From NCBI GenBank assembly GCA_020633075.1, contig JACKEI010000002.1:372001-436000 (forward strand): 64,000 nt of DNA. Reading direction: 5' to 3'. The position numbers and the translations under genes are program-made. How positions within the stretch are numbered: the stretch's first letter is position 1; each line of letters opens with the position of its first letter. Below the pieces are notes generated by a model, which made no database searches, was not told the DNA's origin, and worked only from the letters and a program-made list of their open reading frames with translations. Source of the stretch: Sandaracinaceae bacterium. Lineage in GTDB: Bacteria; Myxococcota_A; Polyangia; Polyangiales; Houyiibacteriaceae. Positions 1 to 10,891 of the stretch are shown piece by piece.

Positions 1-32
1 GCTCACGGGGCTGTCACGCTGGCCCCGTGAGC
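1..32 (-). terminator. Hairpin downstream of the desaturase operon
   Basis: Perfect 10-bp inverted repeat (GCTCACGGGG at 1-10, CCCCGTGAGC at 23-32) with a 12-nt loop, 32 bp past the stop codon of the desaturase gene. It has no T-tract, so intrinsic termination is inferred from stem strength and position. Confidence 0.5.
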
Positions 33-63
33 TCTCCGACTGGCACGGCCCGCAGGCGGCTCG

Positions 64-1215
64 CTAGGCCGCCAGCGGTGCGCGCTGGGGCGCACGCGCC
101 GTGGTGGCCTGCGCTGCGGCCTCGGCAACCTGCGTGGCAGCGCGGGGTGCGACCGCCGGCCCGGGCAGCGACAGGCGCAAGAGGCGCCGTGCCACGCTGC
201 CCAGCTGCTTCGGGAAGCTGCCCGTGTTGTACGTCTGGCCGTAGCGCTCGCACAGCTCGCGCACGCGCGGGGCCATCTCGGGGTAGCGGGCGGCCGGGAT
301 GTCCGGAAAGAGGTGGTGCTCGATCTGGTGGCTCAGGTGCCCCGTGAGCACGTGCATGGCCGTGCTGCCCTCGATGTTGGCGGAGCCGTTGAGCTGCCGG
401 ACGTACCACTGACCGCGAGACTCGTTCGCGACCTCGTCCTCCGTGTAGACGCGCACGCCCTCCGGGAAGTGGCCGCAGAAGATGACCGCGAAGGTCCAGA
501 GGTTGCGCGCACCGTTGGCCAGCAAGTTGCCGAAGGCGACGCGCGGGGCGTTGCCGAGCGCCAGCGCCGGGTAGAGCACGTAGTCCTTGGCGAGCTGCCA
601 GCCGGCCTTCTGCACGAAGGGCAGCGCGCGCTTCGCGAAGGGCAGGAAGGGCTCCTTGCCCTCGATCACGTCCGGGATGCGCAGGTCGTGCGCGCCCACG
701 CCCCACTGGAACAGGAGCGCCAGGAGCGCAGCCCCGACCGGCTGCGTGATGTGGCGCGGCTCCCAAGGCTGCTCGGGGGTCACGCGCAAGAAGCCGTAGC
801 CCACGTCGCGGTCCTTCCCGAGGATGTTGGTGAAGGTGTGGTGCTCGTAGTTGTGCGAGTGCCGCCAGTCCTCGCTCGTGCAGACGGTGTCCCACTCGTA
901 GGCGTGGGAGTCGAGGGCCGGGTCGCGCGTCCAGTCGTACTGGCCGTGCATCACATTGTGGCCGATCTCCATGTTGTCCAGGATCTTGGCCAGGGCGAGC
1001 GCGCTCACGCCGCCCACGAAGCTGAGGGGCCCGAAGCCGACGTGCAGCAGCACGCGGCCGGTGACCTCGCTCAGGTTGGCCACACGGATGACCTCGCGGA
1101 TGTGCCTGAGGTCGCGCTCGCCGAGGTCGGCGACGACCTCCTGCCGCAGCGCGTCGAGCTCACGGCCGAAGGCGTCGGCTTCTTCGCGGGAGAGGGTTCT
1201 ACTTGGACGGGTCAT
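64..1215 (-). CDS. Membrane fatty acid desaturase
   Basis: Integral-membrane di-iron fatty acid (acyl-CoA or acyl-lipid) desaturase, 383 aa, which would introduce a double bond into membrane acyl chains. All three histidine boxes are visible: HNVMH near residue 85, HSHNYEHH near 119 and HQIEHH near 297, with hydrophobic stretches between them. The C-terminal 40 residues are Ala/Pro/Gln-rich and probably unstructured. The gene follows its likely redox partner, a flavin/2Fe-2S reductase, with a 30-bp gap on the same strand, and a TetR gene diverges upstream. The set resembles Pseudomonas desT-desCB and mycobacterial desA3-Rv3230c. ATG start at 1215. The family call is firm; regiospecificity cannot be read from sequence. 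Confidence 0.93.
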   Translation of the reverse strand: MTRPSRTLSREEADAFGRELDALRQEVVADLGERDLRHIREVIRVANLSEVTGRVLLHVGFGPLSFVGGVSALALAKILDNMEIGHNVMHGQYDWTRDPALDSHAYEWDTVCTSEDWRHSHNYEHHTFTNILGKDRDVGYGFLRVTPEQPWEPRHITQPVGAALLALLFQWGVGAHDLRIPDVIEGKEPFLPFAKRALPFVQKAGWQLAKDYVLYPALALGNAPRVAFGNLLANGARNLWTFAVIFCGHFPEGVRVYTEDEVANESRGQWYVRQLNGSANIEGSTAMHVLTGHLSHQIEHHLFPDIPAARYPEMAPRVRELCERYGQTYNTGSFPKQLGSVARRLLRLSLPGPAVAPRAATQVAEAAAQATTARAPQRAPLAA

Positions 1216-1245
1216 GCTGAACTCCGATGAAAAAAGGGGGTTGGG

Positions 1246-2355
1246 CTACGCGAGGTCGAGCTTCAGGTCCGAGTGCGCGCGCGTGATGCACAGCTGGATC
1301 TCTTGGTCCGGCGCGCTCGAGAGCTCGCCGCTCAGGAGGTTTTCGACGGTGCCGCTCTGCTTGGTGCAGCGGCAGGTGTGGCAGATGCCGACGCGGCAGC
1401 CGTGTGCGGGGCGCTCGCCAGCGCGCTCGAGCTGCTCCAGCAAGGAACCGGGCCCGCGTGCGATCACGGCGCGCTCCGAGCGCAGCAGCGTCACCTGGAC
1501 GGGTTCCCCTGGCGAGACGCTCGGCGTGTGCGCCGGCGCCGCGACGAAGGCCTCGCGCTTCAGGTGGCCAGCGGCGCCGGCTGCGTCGAACAGCTGCTCG
1601 ACGCGGTCCATCATGGGTCCCGGCCCGCACTGGAACGCTGCCCGCGATGCATAGTCCGGCACCAGCGCCGTGAAGCGGGCCTCGTCGAAGCCGCGCGGGG
1701 CACCCGGCTCGTCGTCGAGGCAGAGGTGGAGGCGGAAGTCCGGCTGGGTGCGGGCCAGGTGCGCGAGCTCGCGGCCGAAGATGACGTCTGCTGCCGAGCG
1801 TGCGTAGTGCACCCAGACCACGTCACGGAGCGCTCCACGCTGCACCAGGTCGCGGGCCATGGACATCAGGGGGGTGATGCCGCTGCCGCCGCTCACGAAG
1901 AGCAGCGGGCCCGTGACGTCTGTGGGCAGCACGAAGTCCCCGCTCGGGGCGCCCAGCCCCAGGATCGCGCCCACGTCCACGTGGTCGTGCAGCCAGGTGG
2001 AGACCCGCCCGTCCGGCACGCGCTTGACGGTGATGCTGACCTCGTCGCCGCCCGGGGCCGAGGAGAGCGAGTAGCAGCGGTGCATCCGCACGCCGTTCAC
2101 CTCGACCTCCACCGACACGTACTGCCCGGCTCGGTAGGTGAGGGCCCGCCCAGGCTGCAGCACGAAGGTCTTCGTGTCGGGGGTCTCCTGGATGATGGCG
2201 CCGACGCGGGCGCGACAGCTCCCCGTGCCGCTCTGTGCGTGCAGCGGGGCGAGCTCGTTGGTCCAGAACGCGACCTGGCGGTCGAGCATGAGCCGGCGCA
2301 GCACGTGATCGCGCGCCTTCGACAAGGGGCTGGCGGTGGTTGTCTTGCTGAACAT
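1246..2355 (-). CDS. Flavin/2Fe-2S reductase partner of the desaturase
   Basis: Ferredoxin-NADP reductase-type electron-transfer protein of 369 aa. It has an FAD-binding barrel (R-x-Y-S motif RCYS near residue 93), an NAD(P)-binding domain (GGSGITP near 156) and a C-terminal plant-type ferredoxin domain with C-x4-C-x2-C (CRVGICHTC near 319) plus a distal Cys in LCITRA. It probably passes NAD(P)H electrons to the di-iron centre of the adjacent desaturase, as DesC and Rv3230c do. The ATG at 2355 is preceded by GGAG. The promoter inferred upstream (TTGACT, 16 bp, TAAGTT on the minus strand) overlaps the palindrome at 2385-2395, so repression by the divergent TetR protein is likely. Confidence 0.92.
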   Translation of the reverse strand: MFSKTTTASPLSKARDHVLRRLMLDRQVAFWTNELAPLHAQSGTGSCRARVGAIIQETPDTKTFVLQPGRALTYRAGQYVSVEVEVNGVRMHRCYSLSSAPGGDEVSITVKRVPDGRVSTWLHDHVDVGAILGLGAPSGDFVLPTDVTGPLLFVSGGSGITPLMSMARDLVQRGALRDVVWVHYARSAADVIFGRELAHLARTQPDFRLHLCLDDEPGAPRGFDEARFTALVPDYASRAAFQCGPGPMMDRVEQLFDAAGAAGHLKREAFVAAPAHTPSVSPGEPVQVTLLRSERAVIARGPGSLLEQLERAGERPAHGCRVGICHTCRCTKQSGTVENLLSGELSSAPDQEIQLCITRAHSDLKLDLA

Positions 2356-2384
2356 GGGTGCTCCGTGGTTCTAACCTACGATTG

Positions 2385-2395
2385 CGTAACTTACG
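2385..2395. promoter_or_regulatory. TetR-type operator copy 1 (desaturase operon promoter)
   Basis: Perfect inverted repeat CGTAA-C-TTACG. It covers the inferred minus-strand -10 (TAAGTT, 2393-2388) of the reductase-desaturase operon, whose -35 TTGACT lies at 2415-2410. The identical element recurs at 2486-2496. Confidence 0.65.
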
Positions 2396-2485
2396 GTCAC
2401 GTAGTGAATAGTCAAGGGCCGGCTACCACGAAATGTCTTTGTTACAAGGTGTATACGTTCTGCTTCGCCGCCTGTGAAACGTTGG

Positions 2486-2496
2486 CGTAACTTACG
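2486..2496. promoter_or_regulatory. TetR-type operator copy 2 (regulator promoter)
   Basis: Second perfect CGTAA-C-TTACG repeat, 101 bp from the first. It lies between a possible -35 (TTGGCG, 2482-2487) and -10 (TATTCT, 2506-2511) of the plus-strand regulator gene, as expected for autorepression. Confidence 0.65.
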
Positions 2497-2518
2497 ACTT
2501 CGGCATATTCTGGTCTGC

Positions 2519-3139
2519 ATGAGCATTCGCAGCCGGCGCATGACGTCGAGTGACCGCCGGGCGCAGCTGATCGAGGTCGGCCGCGCCGTGTTCGCCGACA
2601 ACGGCTACGACGGCACCACCGTGGAGGAGGTCGCCAAGCGCGCGAAGGTCAGCAAGCCCATCGTGTACGAGCACTTCGGCGGGAAGGAGGGGCTCTACGC
2701 CGTCATCGTCGACCGCGAGATGGACTACGTGGTGCGGCGCCTGGTCGAGGCCATCTCTACGGGAACCCCTCGTGAGCGGGTAGAGGCCGCGTCGCTCGCC
2801 TTTCTGCGCTACGTGAAGGACCACCCCGACGGGTTCTCCGTGCTCTCTCAGGACTCGCCGCTGACGTCCAGCAAGGGCACCATGAGCAGCCTGCTGAACG
2901 ACATGGCGGAGCGCGTGGGCGACGTGTTCGTGCAGTCCTTCAAGGACGCGGGCTACGACCCCAAGAGCGCCCCCATCTACGCGCACGCGCTGGTGGGCAT
3001 GGTCACGTTCGTGGGCAAGTGGTGGACCGAGGAGCGCAAGGCGCCCATCGAAGAGGTCGCCAAGCACTTGGGCGCGCTCGCGTGGATGGGCCTGCGCCAC
3101 CTTCCCAAGCGCCCCGCGTTCCAACCGGCTCGAGGCTAG
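2519..3139 (+). CDS. TetR-family regulator of the desaturase operon
   Basis: TetR/AcrR repressor, 206 aa from ATG 2519. The N-terminal helix-turn-helix (about residues 12-60) contains TVEEVAKRAKVSKPIVYEHF; the rest is a ligand-binding helical domain. An ATG at 2474 in the same frame would place the palindrome at 2486-2496 inside the gene, so I prefer 2519 (or 2540). The -10-like TATTCT ends 7 nt before 2519 and there is no Shine-Dalgarno, so the mRNA may be leaderless. By position it is a DesT/FabR-like sensor of acyl-CoA or fatty-acid status; the ligand is inference. Its stop codon overlaps that of the convergent gene. Confidence 0.9.
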   Translation: MSIRSRRMTSSDRRAQLIEVGRAVFADNGYDGTTVEEVAKRAKVSKPIVYEHFGGKEGLYAVIVDREMDYVVRRLVEAISTGTPRERVEAASLAFLRYVKDHPDGFSVLSQDSPLTSSKGTMSSLLNDMAERVGDVFVQSFKDAGYDPKSAPIYAHALVGMVTFVGKWWTEERKAPIEEVAKHLGALAWMGLRHLPKRPAFQPARG

Positions 3140-3897
3140 CGCGCGCTACAGCTCACGGGGCACTTGTCGAGCGGCACCTCGTGCGAGGTGCACCCGGGTG
3201 GCCCGAACCAGGTCGCGCTGACCTCCACCCGTCGGTCGGCTTCGGCGTCGCTCATCCCGTCGGGCACGTCCACCTTGCTCCACAGTGAGCCAAAGCCCAC
3301 GGCCTGCAGGCGCGACGTGTCCACGCCGTGCTGGGCGAGACGGGCGATGACCCACTCGGCGCGCTCGCGCCCGAGCTCGGGACGCTCGTCCTCGCCAGAG
3401 TGACCCGTGACGTAGGCGTCGCCCGTGCTGCCCAGGGCGGCCGCCAGCGCGGGGATCTGCGAGGTGAGCCCGGCCGCACGGTTGTGCGGGAAGTAGAGCA
3501 CCGGGAGCGCAGGTGCCTCGCGCACGCAGTAGGACTGTGTGCAGGCGCGCGCCACGCACTGGAACTCGGACCAGGCCTCCGGGGTGCCGTCCATGTCGGC
3601 GTCGTACGGCGGACAGCCGCCGGCCAGCGCGGTGCCCGGCTCTTCGACGCAGCGGTCCAGGTGGTCGGGGGTGCCGTCTTGATCCGCGTCGGGTCCCGAC
3701 ATGACGGCCAGGCCGACCGCGCCCTCGCCGCCGCTGCCCTCGGTGTCTCTCGCCTCGCCGCTGGCGCCACCCCCGCCACAGGCGGAGCCCGGCAGCACGG
3801 CGAGCGAGAGGCAGAGGGCCCAGGACGCCGAACGAGACCACGACGCAGCGCGCGGGGTGGGTAGCCTCTGGTGGAGCGGGGTCGTGGTGCGGCTCAT
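3136..3897 (-). CDS. OmpA-like lipoprotein with calcium-type repeats
   Basis: Probable outer-membrane lipoprotein, 253 aa. The N-terminus has a basic stretch, a hydrophobic core and a weak lipobox ending PGSAC followed by glycines. Two thrombospondin type-3-like acidic repeats follow (DADQDGTPDHLDRC and DADMDGTPEAW), then an OmpA-like peptidoglycan-binding domain over the last ~110 residues (VTGHSGEDE, GRERAEWV, VGFG). It would tie the outer membrane to peptidoglycan. The gene is convergent with the TetR gene. Four extra cysteines around residues 115-130 may form disulfides. Confidence is good for architecture; there is no specific function. Confidence 0.75.
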   Translation of the reverse strand: MSRTTTPLHQRLPTPRAASWSRSASWALCLSLAVLPGSACGGGGASGEARDTEGSGGEGAVGLAVMSGPDADQDGTPDHLDRCVEEPGTALAGGCPPYDADMDGTPEAWSEFQCVARACTQSYCVREAPALPVLYFPHNRAAGLTSQIPALAAALGSTGDAYVTGHSGEDERPELGRERAEWVIARLAQHGVDTSRLQAVGFGSLWSKVDVPDGMSDAEADRRVEVSATWFGPPGCTSHEVPLDKCPVSCSAR

Positions 3898-3918
3898 GCC
3901 CCGAGGATAGCGGCCTTC

Positions 3919-5040
3919 TCAGCCGGACACGATGGGCAAGCTCGCGCGCGCTGCACGCTGCCGCGGTGCGCTGCTGTTCTCCAGCTTGAGCACACCGCGC
4001 GGGCACATGTGCGCGCACATGCCGCAGCCCACGCAGCTGGCGCGCGTGAAGCTCTCGTTGCGCTGCGCGTAGCTGCGGACGTCGATGCCCATCTCGCAGT
4101 AGGTGCTGCAGTTGCCGCACGAGATGCACATGTCGGGCTTCACCGTGATGCGGTAGCGCCCGAGCTTCTGCACCAGCCCCAGGAGCGCAGCCATGGGGCA
4201 GAAGTTGCGGCACCAGGAGCGCGGGCCCAGCAGCGGGTAGAGGCCCGTGCCGATCACCCCCGCCAAGATGGAGCCCACCACGAAGCCGTAGAGCTCCTTG
4301 ACGGACAGGGGGCCACCGGTGGCCGCAGCGTGCAGGCGCGGGCTGGACTCACCCCAGAAGAAGTCGGCCCCCACGAGGGCGGTGGTGACGATGGCGATGA
4401 CCAGCACGCTGTGGATGGACACGCGCTCGAAGCGCCACGAGGCCGTGGACTTGCTGGTGAGGTGCCGATACGGGTCGCCGAAGGTGTTGGCCAGGCCGCC
4501 GCACCCACAAACCCAAGAGCAGTACCAGCGCTTGCCGAAGAAGTAGGCCATGGCGGGCGCCGCGACGAGCCCGCCCACCACGGCGTACACGGACAAGTAC
4601 GTGGGCAGCTGCGTGAGTGTCTGCGGGTAGAGGTAGTCGTACTTCAGCGGCCAGAAGTAGCTGAAGTAGAACTCGGGGGCCTCGAACAGCGGCATCACGA
4701 AGGGGAGCGTGAAGCCGAAGACGACCTGCACGCCGACGTTGACGGCGATGCGCGTGCGGTTGTAGCGGCTGTTGCCGTGCCGGCGCAGGTAGTAGACGCC
4801 GCCCGCGCTCATGGCCACGCAGTAGAGGAATCCGTAGAGGTACCAGCGGTTGCGCAGGTGCAGCGACTCGGCCAGCCACGTGAGAGGCCGCCCGCCCAGC
4901 GCACCGCTCAGGCGGTCTTCCCAGTAGAGCACCACGTAGAAGCTCACCAGGGTGGCGGCGATCAGCCAGGCAGCCGCGCCGCGCGCGCGGAAGCCCTCGC
5001 GGTAGGTGGAGAGGAGCCCGTTCTGTCCTTGCAGGTCCAT
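3919..5040 (-). CDS. NapH/RdxA-like membrane polyferredoxin
   Basis: Membrane-bound 4Fe-4S electron-transfer protein, 373 aa. Several hydrophobic segments occupy the N-terminal two thirds. CSWVCGCGG and CRNFCP are NapH-like CxxxC motifs. Two C-terminal 4Fe-4S clusters are seen as CISCGNCSTYC and CVGCGMCAHMCP. Such proteins move electrons across or along the cytoplasmic membrane. It lies 25 bp downstream of an FAD/NAD(P) oxidoreductase on the same strand, so the pair probably forms an NAD(P)H-to-FeS electron chain. The final acceptor is unknown; the nearby Rieske oxygenase or desaturase are possibilities (inference). Confidence 0.85.
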   Translation of the reverse strand: MDLQGQNGLLSTYREGFRARGAAAWLIAATLVSFYVVLYWEDRLSGALGGRPLTWLAESLHLRNRWYLYGFLYCVAMSAGGVYYLRRHGNSRYNRTRIAVNVGVQVVFGFTLPFVMPLFEAPEFYFSYFWPLKYDYLYPQTLTQLPTYLSVYAVVGGLVAAPAMAYFFGKRWYCSWVCGCGGLANTFGDPYRHLTSKSTASWRFERVSIHSVLVIAIVTTALVGADFFWGESSPRLHAAATGGPLSVKELYGFVVGSILAGVIGTGLYPLLGPRSWCRNFCPMAALLGLVQKLGRYRITVKPDMCISCGNCSTYCEMGIDVRSYAQRNESFTRASCVGCGMCAHMCPRGVLKLENSSAPRQRAARASLPIVSG

Positions 5041-5065
5041 ACGCTCTCGTTCTGGCCCGGAGGCC

Positions 5066-6442
5066 TCAGCGGGCCTCGCGTGGGAGCACCAGCGGCGGCA
5101 CCAGCTCGGTGTCGAAGGCGGCCTCGTGCAGGTGGTCGAGCACGTAGGCGAGCGAGCGCCCGGCGTCGATGAACTCCATGAGCACGCTGTGGTCCCAGCG
5201 GCGGCCCAGCAGGTTGAAGCCGATCACCCCCGTGTCGGTGTGCACGATGCGGGTCGTGCTGCGCACCGCGCCGCGCTCTTCGAAGAACCACTCCCGCTCG
5301 CCCGGCTGGTTCATGTTCACGAAGCCGACCGTGGTGTACTCGATGTCCATGAGCTTGGCGCTGTTGTACCAAGTCGGCCGCCGATACGTGGCCGCGTGCC
5401 CCGTCTGGCCGAGCATGGCCCTCGCCGCTACGCGCCCTTGATCGCGCCCGGTGTACCAGAGCTGCTCGGGCCGCTGAGCGCCCGTGCTCCAGCGCACCGA
5501 GGCGCAGTCCCCCGCCGCGAACACGTCGGGGACGTTGGTGCGCTGCTGGGCGTCCACCACGACGCCACCGCCTGCGTCCAAGGCCACGCCGGAGTCTGCG
5601 AGCCACTGTGTGTTCGGCACGACCCCGATGGCCACGACGGCGCAGTCCACCTCGAAGCGACCGTGGTTGGTCACCACCGCTGTGAGGTTGCCCTGCGCGT
5701 CCCCCTCCAGGTGCTCGACCTCGTGCTGCAGGTGCACGTGCACGCCGTGGGCACGCATGCGCTCGGTGATCCATGCGGCTTCTGTCGCGTCGATGGCCAT
5801 GGGCCAGAACCACTCGTCGCGGATGAAGAAGTGCGGGTGCAGCCCCTTTCCGTGTGCCACCTCGACGGCCTCGATGCCGATCAGGCCACCGCCGATCACC
5901 GCGGGGCGCTTGGAGAGCGAGCCCCGCGCCTCGGCTGCGGCCTCTCGCGGCAGGTAGGGAGAGTCGGGTCGGCTACTCGGCACATGCTGATCGGGCCGGG
6001 GAGGGCGGCCCGCGTGACTGGGTCCGCCGTGCAGCTCGCGCTCGTACCACTCGAGGTCTTGCAGCGTTACGAAGTGACCCACGCCGCGCAGGTCACTGCC
6101 TCGCCACGGGCCGGGCCGCGGTCGCGAGCCGCACGCGATGAGCAGCTTGTCGTAGTCGAGGGTCTCGCCGTCGCCCAGCGTCAGGCGCTTGCTCGCGGCG
6201 TCGAGGGACACGACACGCCCGCGGACGCGCGTGAACCCGTGCCGTACGTACGCGTCGCGCTCGAGGGGCTCGATGTCGCGGTGGCTCATCTGCCCCGAGT
6301 GCACCCACATGAGGGCCGTGCGCGAGAAGAAGTGGTCCGACTCCTCGGACACCAGGGTCACCCCCGCGTCCGGGGCTTCCGCGCGAATCTGCAGCGCCGC
6401 CTCCATGCCGGCCACGCCGTTGCCGATGATCACCACGTGCAT
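5066..6442 (-). CDS. FAD/NAD(P)-dependent pyridine nucleotide-disulfide-type oxidoreductase
   Basis: Two-dinucleotide-fold flavoprotein, 458 aa. It has an N-terminal FAD-binding GxGxxG (IIGNGVAGMEAA, residues 5-16), a second nucleotide-binding fold (VIGGGLIGIEA) near residue 180 and an ATG/FAD-contact motif (NVPDVFAAGDCA) near 305. The fold is that of rubredoxin/ferredoxin reductases and NirB N-terminal regions; I see no CxxC redox disulfide. It probably oxidises NAD(P)H for the membrane polyferredoxin encoded 25 bp downstream. A minus-strand TAGGAT hexamer (6454-6449) ends 6 nt before the ATG and no Shine-Dalgarno is seen, so the mRNA may be leaderless. A 14-bp palindrome lies 50 bp upstream. 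Confidence 0.85.
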   Translation of the reverse strand: MHVVIIGNGVAGMEAALQIRAEAPDAGVTLVSEESDHFFSRTALMWVHSGQMSHRDIEPLERDAYVRHGFTRVRGRVVSLDAASKRLTLGDGETLDYDKLLIACGSRPRPGPWRGSDLRGVGHFVTLQDLEWYERELHGGPSHAGRPPRPDQHVPSSRPDSPYLPREAAAEARGSLSKRPAVIGGGLIGIEAVEVAHGKGLHPHFFIRDEWFWPMAIDATEAAWITERMRAHGVHVHLQHEVEHLEGDAQGNLTAVVTNHGRFEVDCAVVAIGVVPNTQWLADSGVALDAGGGVVVDAQQRTNVPDVFAAGDCASVRWSTGAQRPEQLWYTGRDQGRVAARAMLGQTGHAATYRRPTWYNSAKLMDIEYTTVGFVNMNQPGEREWFFEERGAVRSTTRIVHTDTGVIGFNLLGRRWDHSVLMEFIDAGRSLAYVLDHLHEAAFDTELVPPLVLPREAR

Positions 6443-6491
6443 CGGGCCATCCTATGCGTTCGCCGCGGCGTTCGTTAGCCACGAGCGCGAA

Positions 6492-6505
6492 TGAATGGCC
6501 ATTCA
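6492..6505. promoter_or_regulatory. 14-bp palindrome between the FAD oxidoreductase and SCP2 genes
   Basis: Perfect palindrome TGAATGGCCATTCA in the divergent intergenic region. It resembles TetR/FadR-type fatty-acid operators with TGAAT half-sites. A related but not identical inverted repeat (GCGAATG-N4-CATTCGC) is at 14104-14121. Confidence 0.55.
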
Positions 6506-6628
6506 CTTTTTGTAGGGCGCGCCCGGCCGAGATCAGTTACAACCCTCTGCCGCGCCACGATCCCTTCGAGGAGCGTCGTGGCGTTCCCCTTTCCCAACAG
6601 TCCCCAAGCATCGACTGAGGAGTGCCCC

Positions 6629-6967
6629 ATGACGACCGTGAACGAGTTCTTCGACAAGATCAACGCCGCCGCGACGGCGAACCCCGCCGTGGCGACCGAG
6701 GCCGACGCCATCTTCCAGTTCAACATCACGGGCGCCGAAGAGGGCGTGTACGTGCTCGACCTGTCGGCCGGCAAGACCGCCGACTTCCTGAGCCGCGAGC
6801 CCAACGACGCGGCCGGCGCGAAGATCACCGTCAGCAGCGAGGACTGGCTCTCCATGCTGGACGGCTCGCTCGACGCGATGGCGGCCTTCATGGGCGGCAA
6901 GATCACCATCGACGGTGATCTCAACCTCGCCATGAACCTGCCCAAGCTGATGAAGCTGGCCCAGTAG
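6629..6967 (+). CDS. SCP2 sterol-carrier-domain protein
   Basis: Stand-alone SCP2 domain, 112 aa, a soluble lipid-binding protein that carries acyl-CoA, phospholipid or sterol-like ligands. Family features are the N-terminal amphipathic helix (VNEFFDKI), the central sheet (FQFNITGAEEGVYVLDL, KITVSSEDWLSMLDG) and the C-terminal hydrophobic tail (DGDLNLAMNLPKLMKLA). ATG 6629 is chosen because GAGGAG lies 7 nt upstream and it starts the conserved domain; an in-frame ATG at 6491 would sit within the palindrome. It is divergent from the FAD oxidoreductase. Its companions in the window (acyl-CoA synthetase, PhyH, desaturase) fit a role in lipid traffic. Confidence 0.9.
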   Translation: MTTVNEFFDKINAAATANPAVATEADAIFQFNITGAEEGVYVLDLSAGKTADFLSREPNDAAGAKITVSSEDWLSMLDGSLDAMAAFMGGKITIDGDLNLAMNLPKLMKLAQ

Positions 6968-7062
6968 GCCGCCCCTCAGCAACACGTCCCCGCACGGGGC
7001 ACGCGCGCGTCCGACATGGGCATGCTCGCGTGCCCCTTCGCGTTTCAGTCGTCAGTGCGCCA

Positions 7063-7812
7063 CTACGCCGGTAGGCGGATGACCCAGGCGAGGGCCGCGA
7101 AGGCGGCGGCGGCCAGCAGGTAGAGAATGGCCCGACGGCGAGTCGCGGCAACGGTTTGAGCGGCCTCGGGGCCTCGCTGCCGCAGACCCGGCGCCACGAT
7201 GGCGGCGACGGCGCCGACGGCGACCGCCCCACCGACCACGGCGACCAAGAGTCGAGCGGCGCGGGACGCCTCTCCCCACGCGCCACGATACGTGGCCTCC
7301 GTGCCCAGCAAGGGTGCCACCACGGCCAGCGCGGTGGCGCCCACGAGCAAGACGGTCCAGTACGCCGTGCGTGCGACACGACGGCGAGGTGGCTCCTGCG
7401 GCAGGCTGTCCACGATGGGGTGGTGCGCGCTGTCCCAAGCCGGTGCCGGGCGCAGCAGGCGCACGGCCAGAACGACGTACGTGAGCCACGTCCCCGCGAT
7501 CATCGCGACCGCCAGGGGCGAAGGGGAGGGCGCCTCGGAGCCCGCGAGGCCCAGCACCACGAACCCCGGAAACACCAGCAGCAGGCCGTGGCGCGATCCC
7601 CCGGGGGGCCAGATCAGCAGCCCGGCGAGCAACAGCGGGGCCAGCAGGCCGAGCGTGGCGGGCGTCGGTCCTCCGGGCGCGAGCGCGGCGGGCAGCGCGG
7701 CGGCCACGGCAAACGCCGTGCCGGCGCCGAGCACGGTCGCGCGTCGCCCCCAGGTGGGACCTCTCGAAGGGGGGCTCGCGGGGGAGCTGGGGGCTGGCGG
7801 GATGGGCTGCAT
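7063..7812 (-). CDS. Hypothetical multi-pass membrane protein
   Basis: Unrecognised 249-aa protein. A Pro/Ser-rich 25-residue cytoplasmic start is followed by about six or seven hydrophobic segments (for example TAFAVAAALPAAL, LLAPLLLAGLLI, LLLVFPGFVVLGLAG, and a C-terminal YLLAAAAFAALAWVI). No catalytic motif is visible. It diverges from the large kinase gene with only 47 bp between start codons, so the two promoters overlap and may be co-regulated. Confidence 0.6.
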   Translation of the reverse strand: MQPIPPAPSSPASPPSRGPTWGRRATVLGAGTAFAVAAALPAALAPGGPTPATLGLLAPLLLAGLLIWPPGGSRHGLLLVFPGFVVLGLAGSEAPSPSPLAVAMIAGTWLTYVVLAVRLLRPAPAWDSAHHPIVDSLPQEPPRRRVARTAYWTVLLVGATALAVVAPLLGTEATYRGAWGEASRAARLLVAVVGGAVAVGAVAAIVAPGLRQRGPEAAQTVAATRRRAILYLLAAAAFAALAWVIRLPA

Positions 7813-7825
7813 TTACATGATTTCT

Positions 7826-7853
7826 TTGTCGTTCGCCCCATATCCTATATCCT
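7826..7853 (+). promoter_or_regulatory. Sigma70-like promoter of the kinase gene
   Basis: TTGTCG (7826-7831), 16-bp spacer, TATCCT (7848-7853). The hexamer ends 6 nt before the GTG start at 7860, which predicts a leaderless or nearly leaderless mRNA. Another TATCCT lies at 7841-7846. Confidence 0.5.
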
Positions 7854-7859
7854 CCGCCG

Positions 7860-10856
<2,997 letters not shown>

Positions 10857-10891
10857 CGCGGCGTGAGGCACGCGGGCGGTTGGCTGCTACC

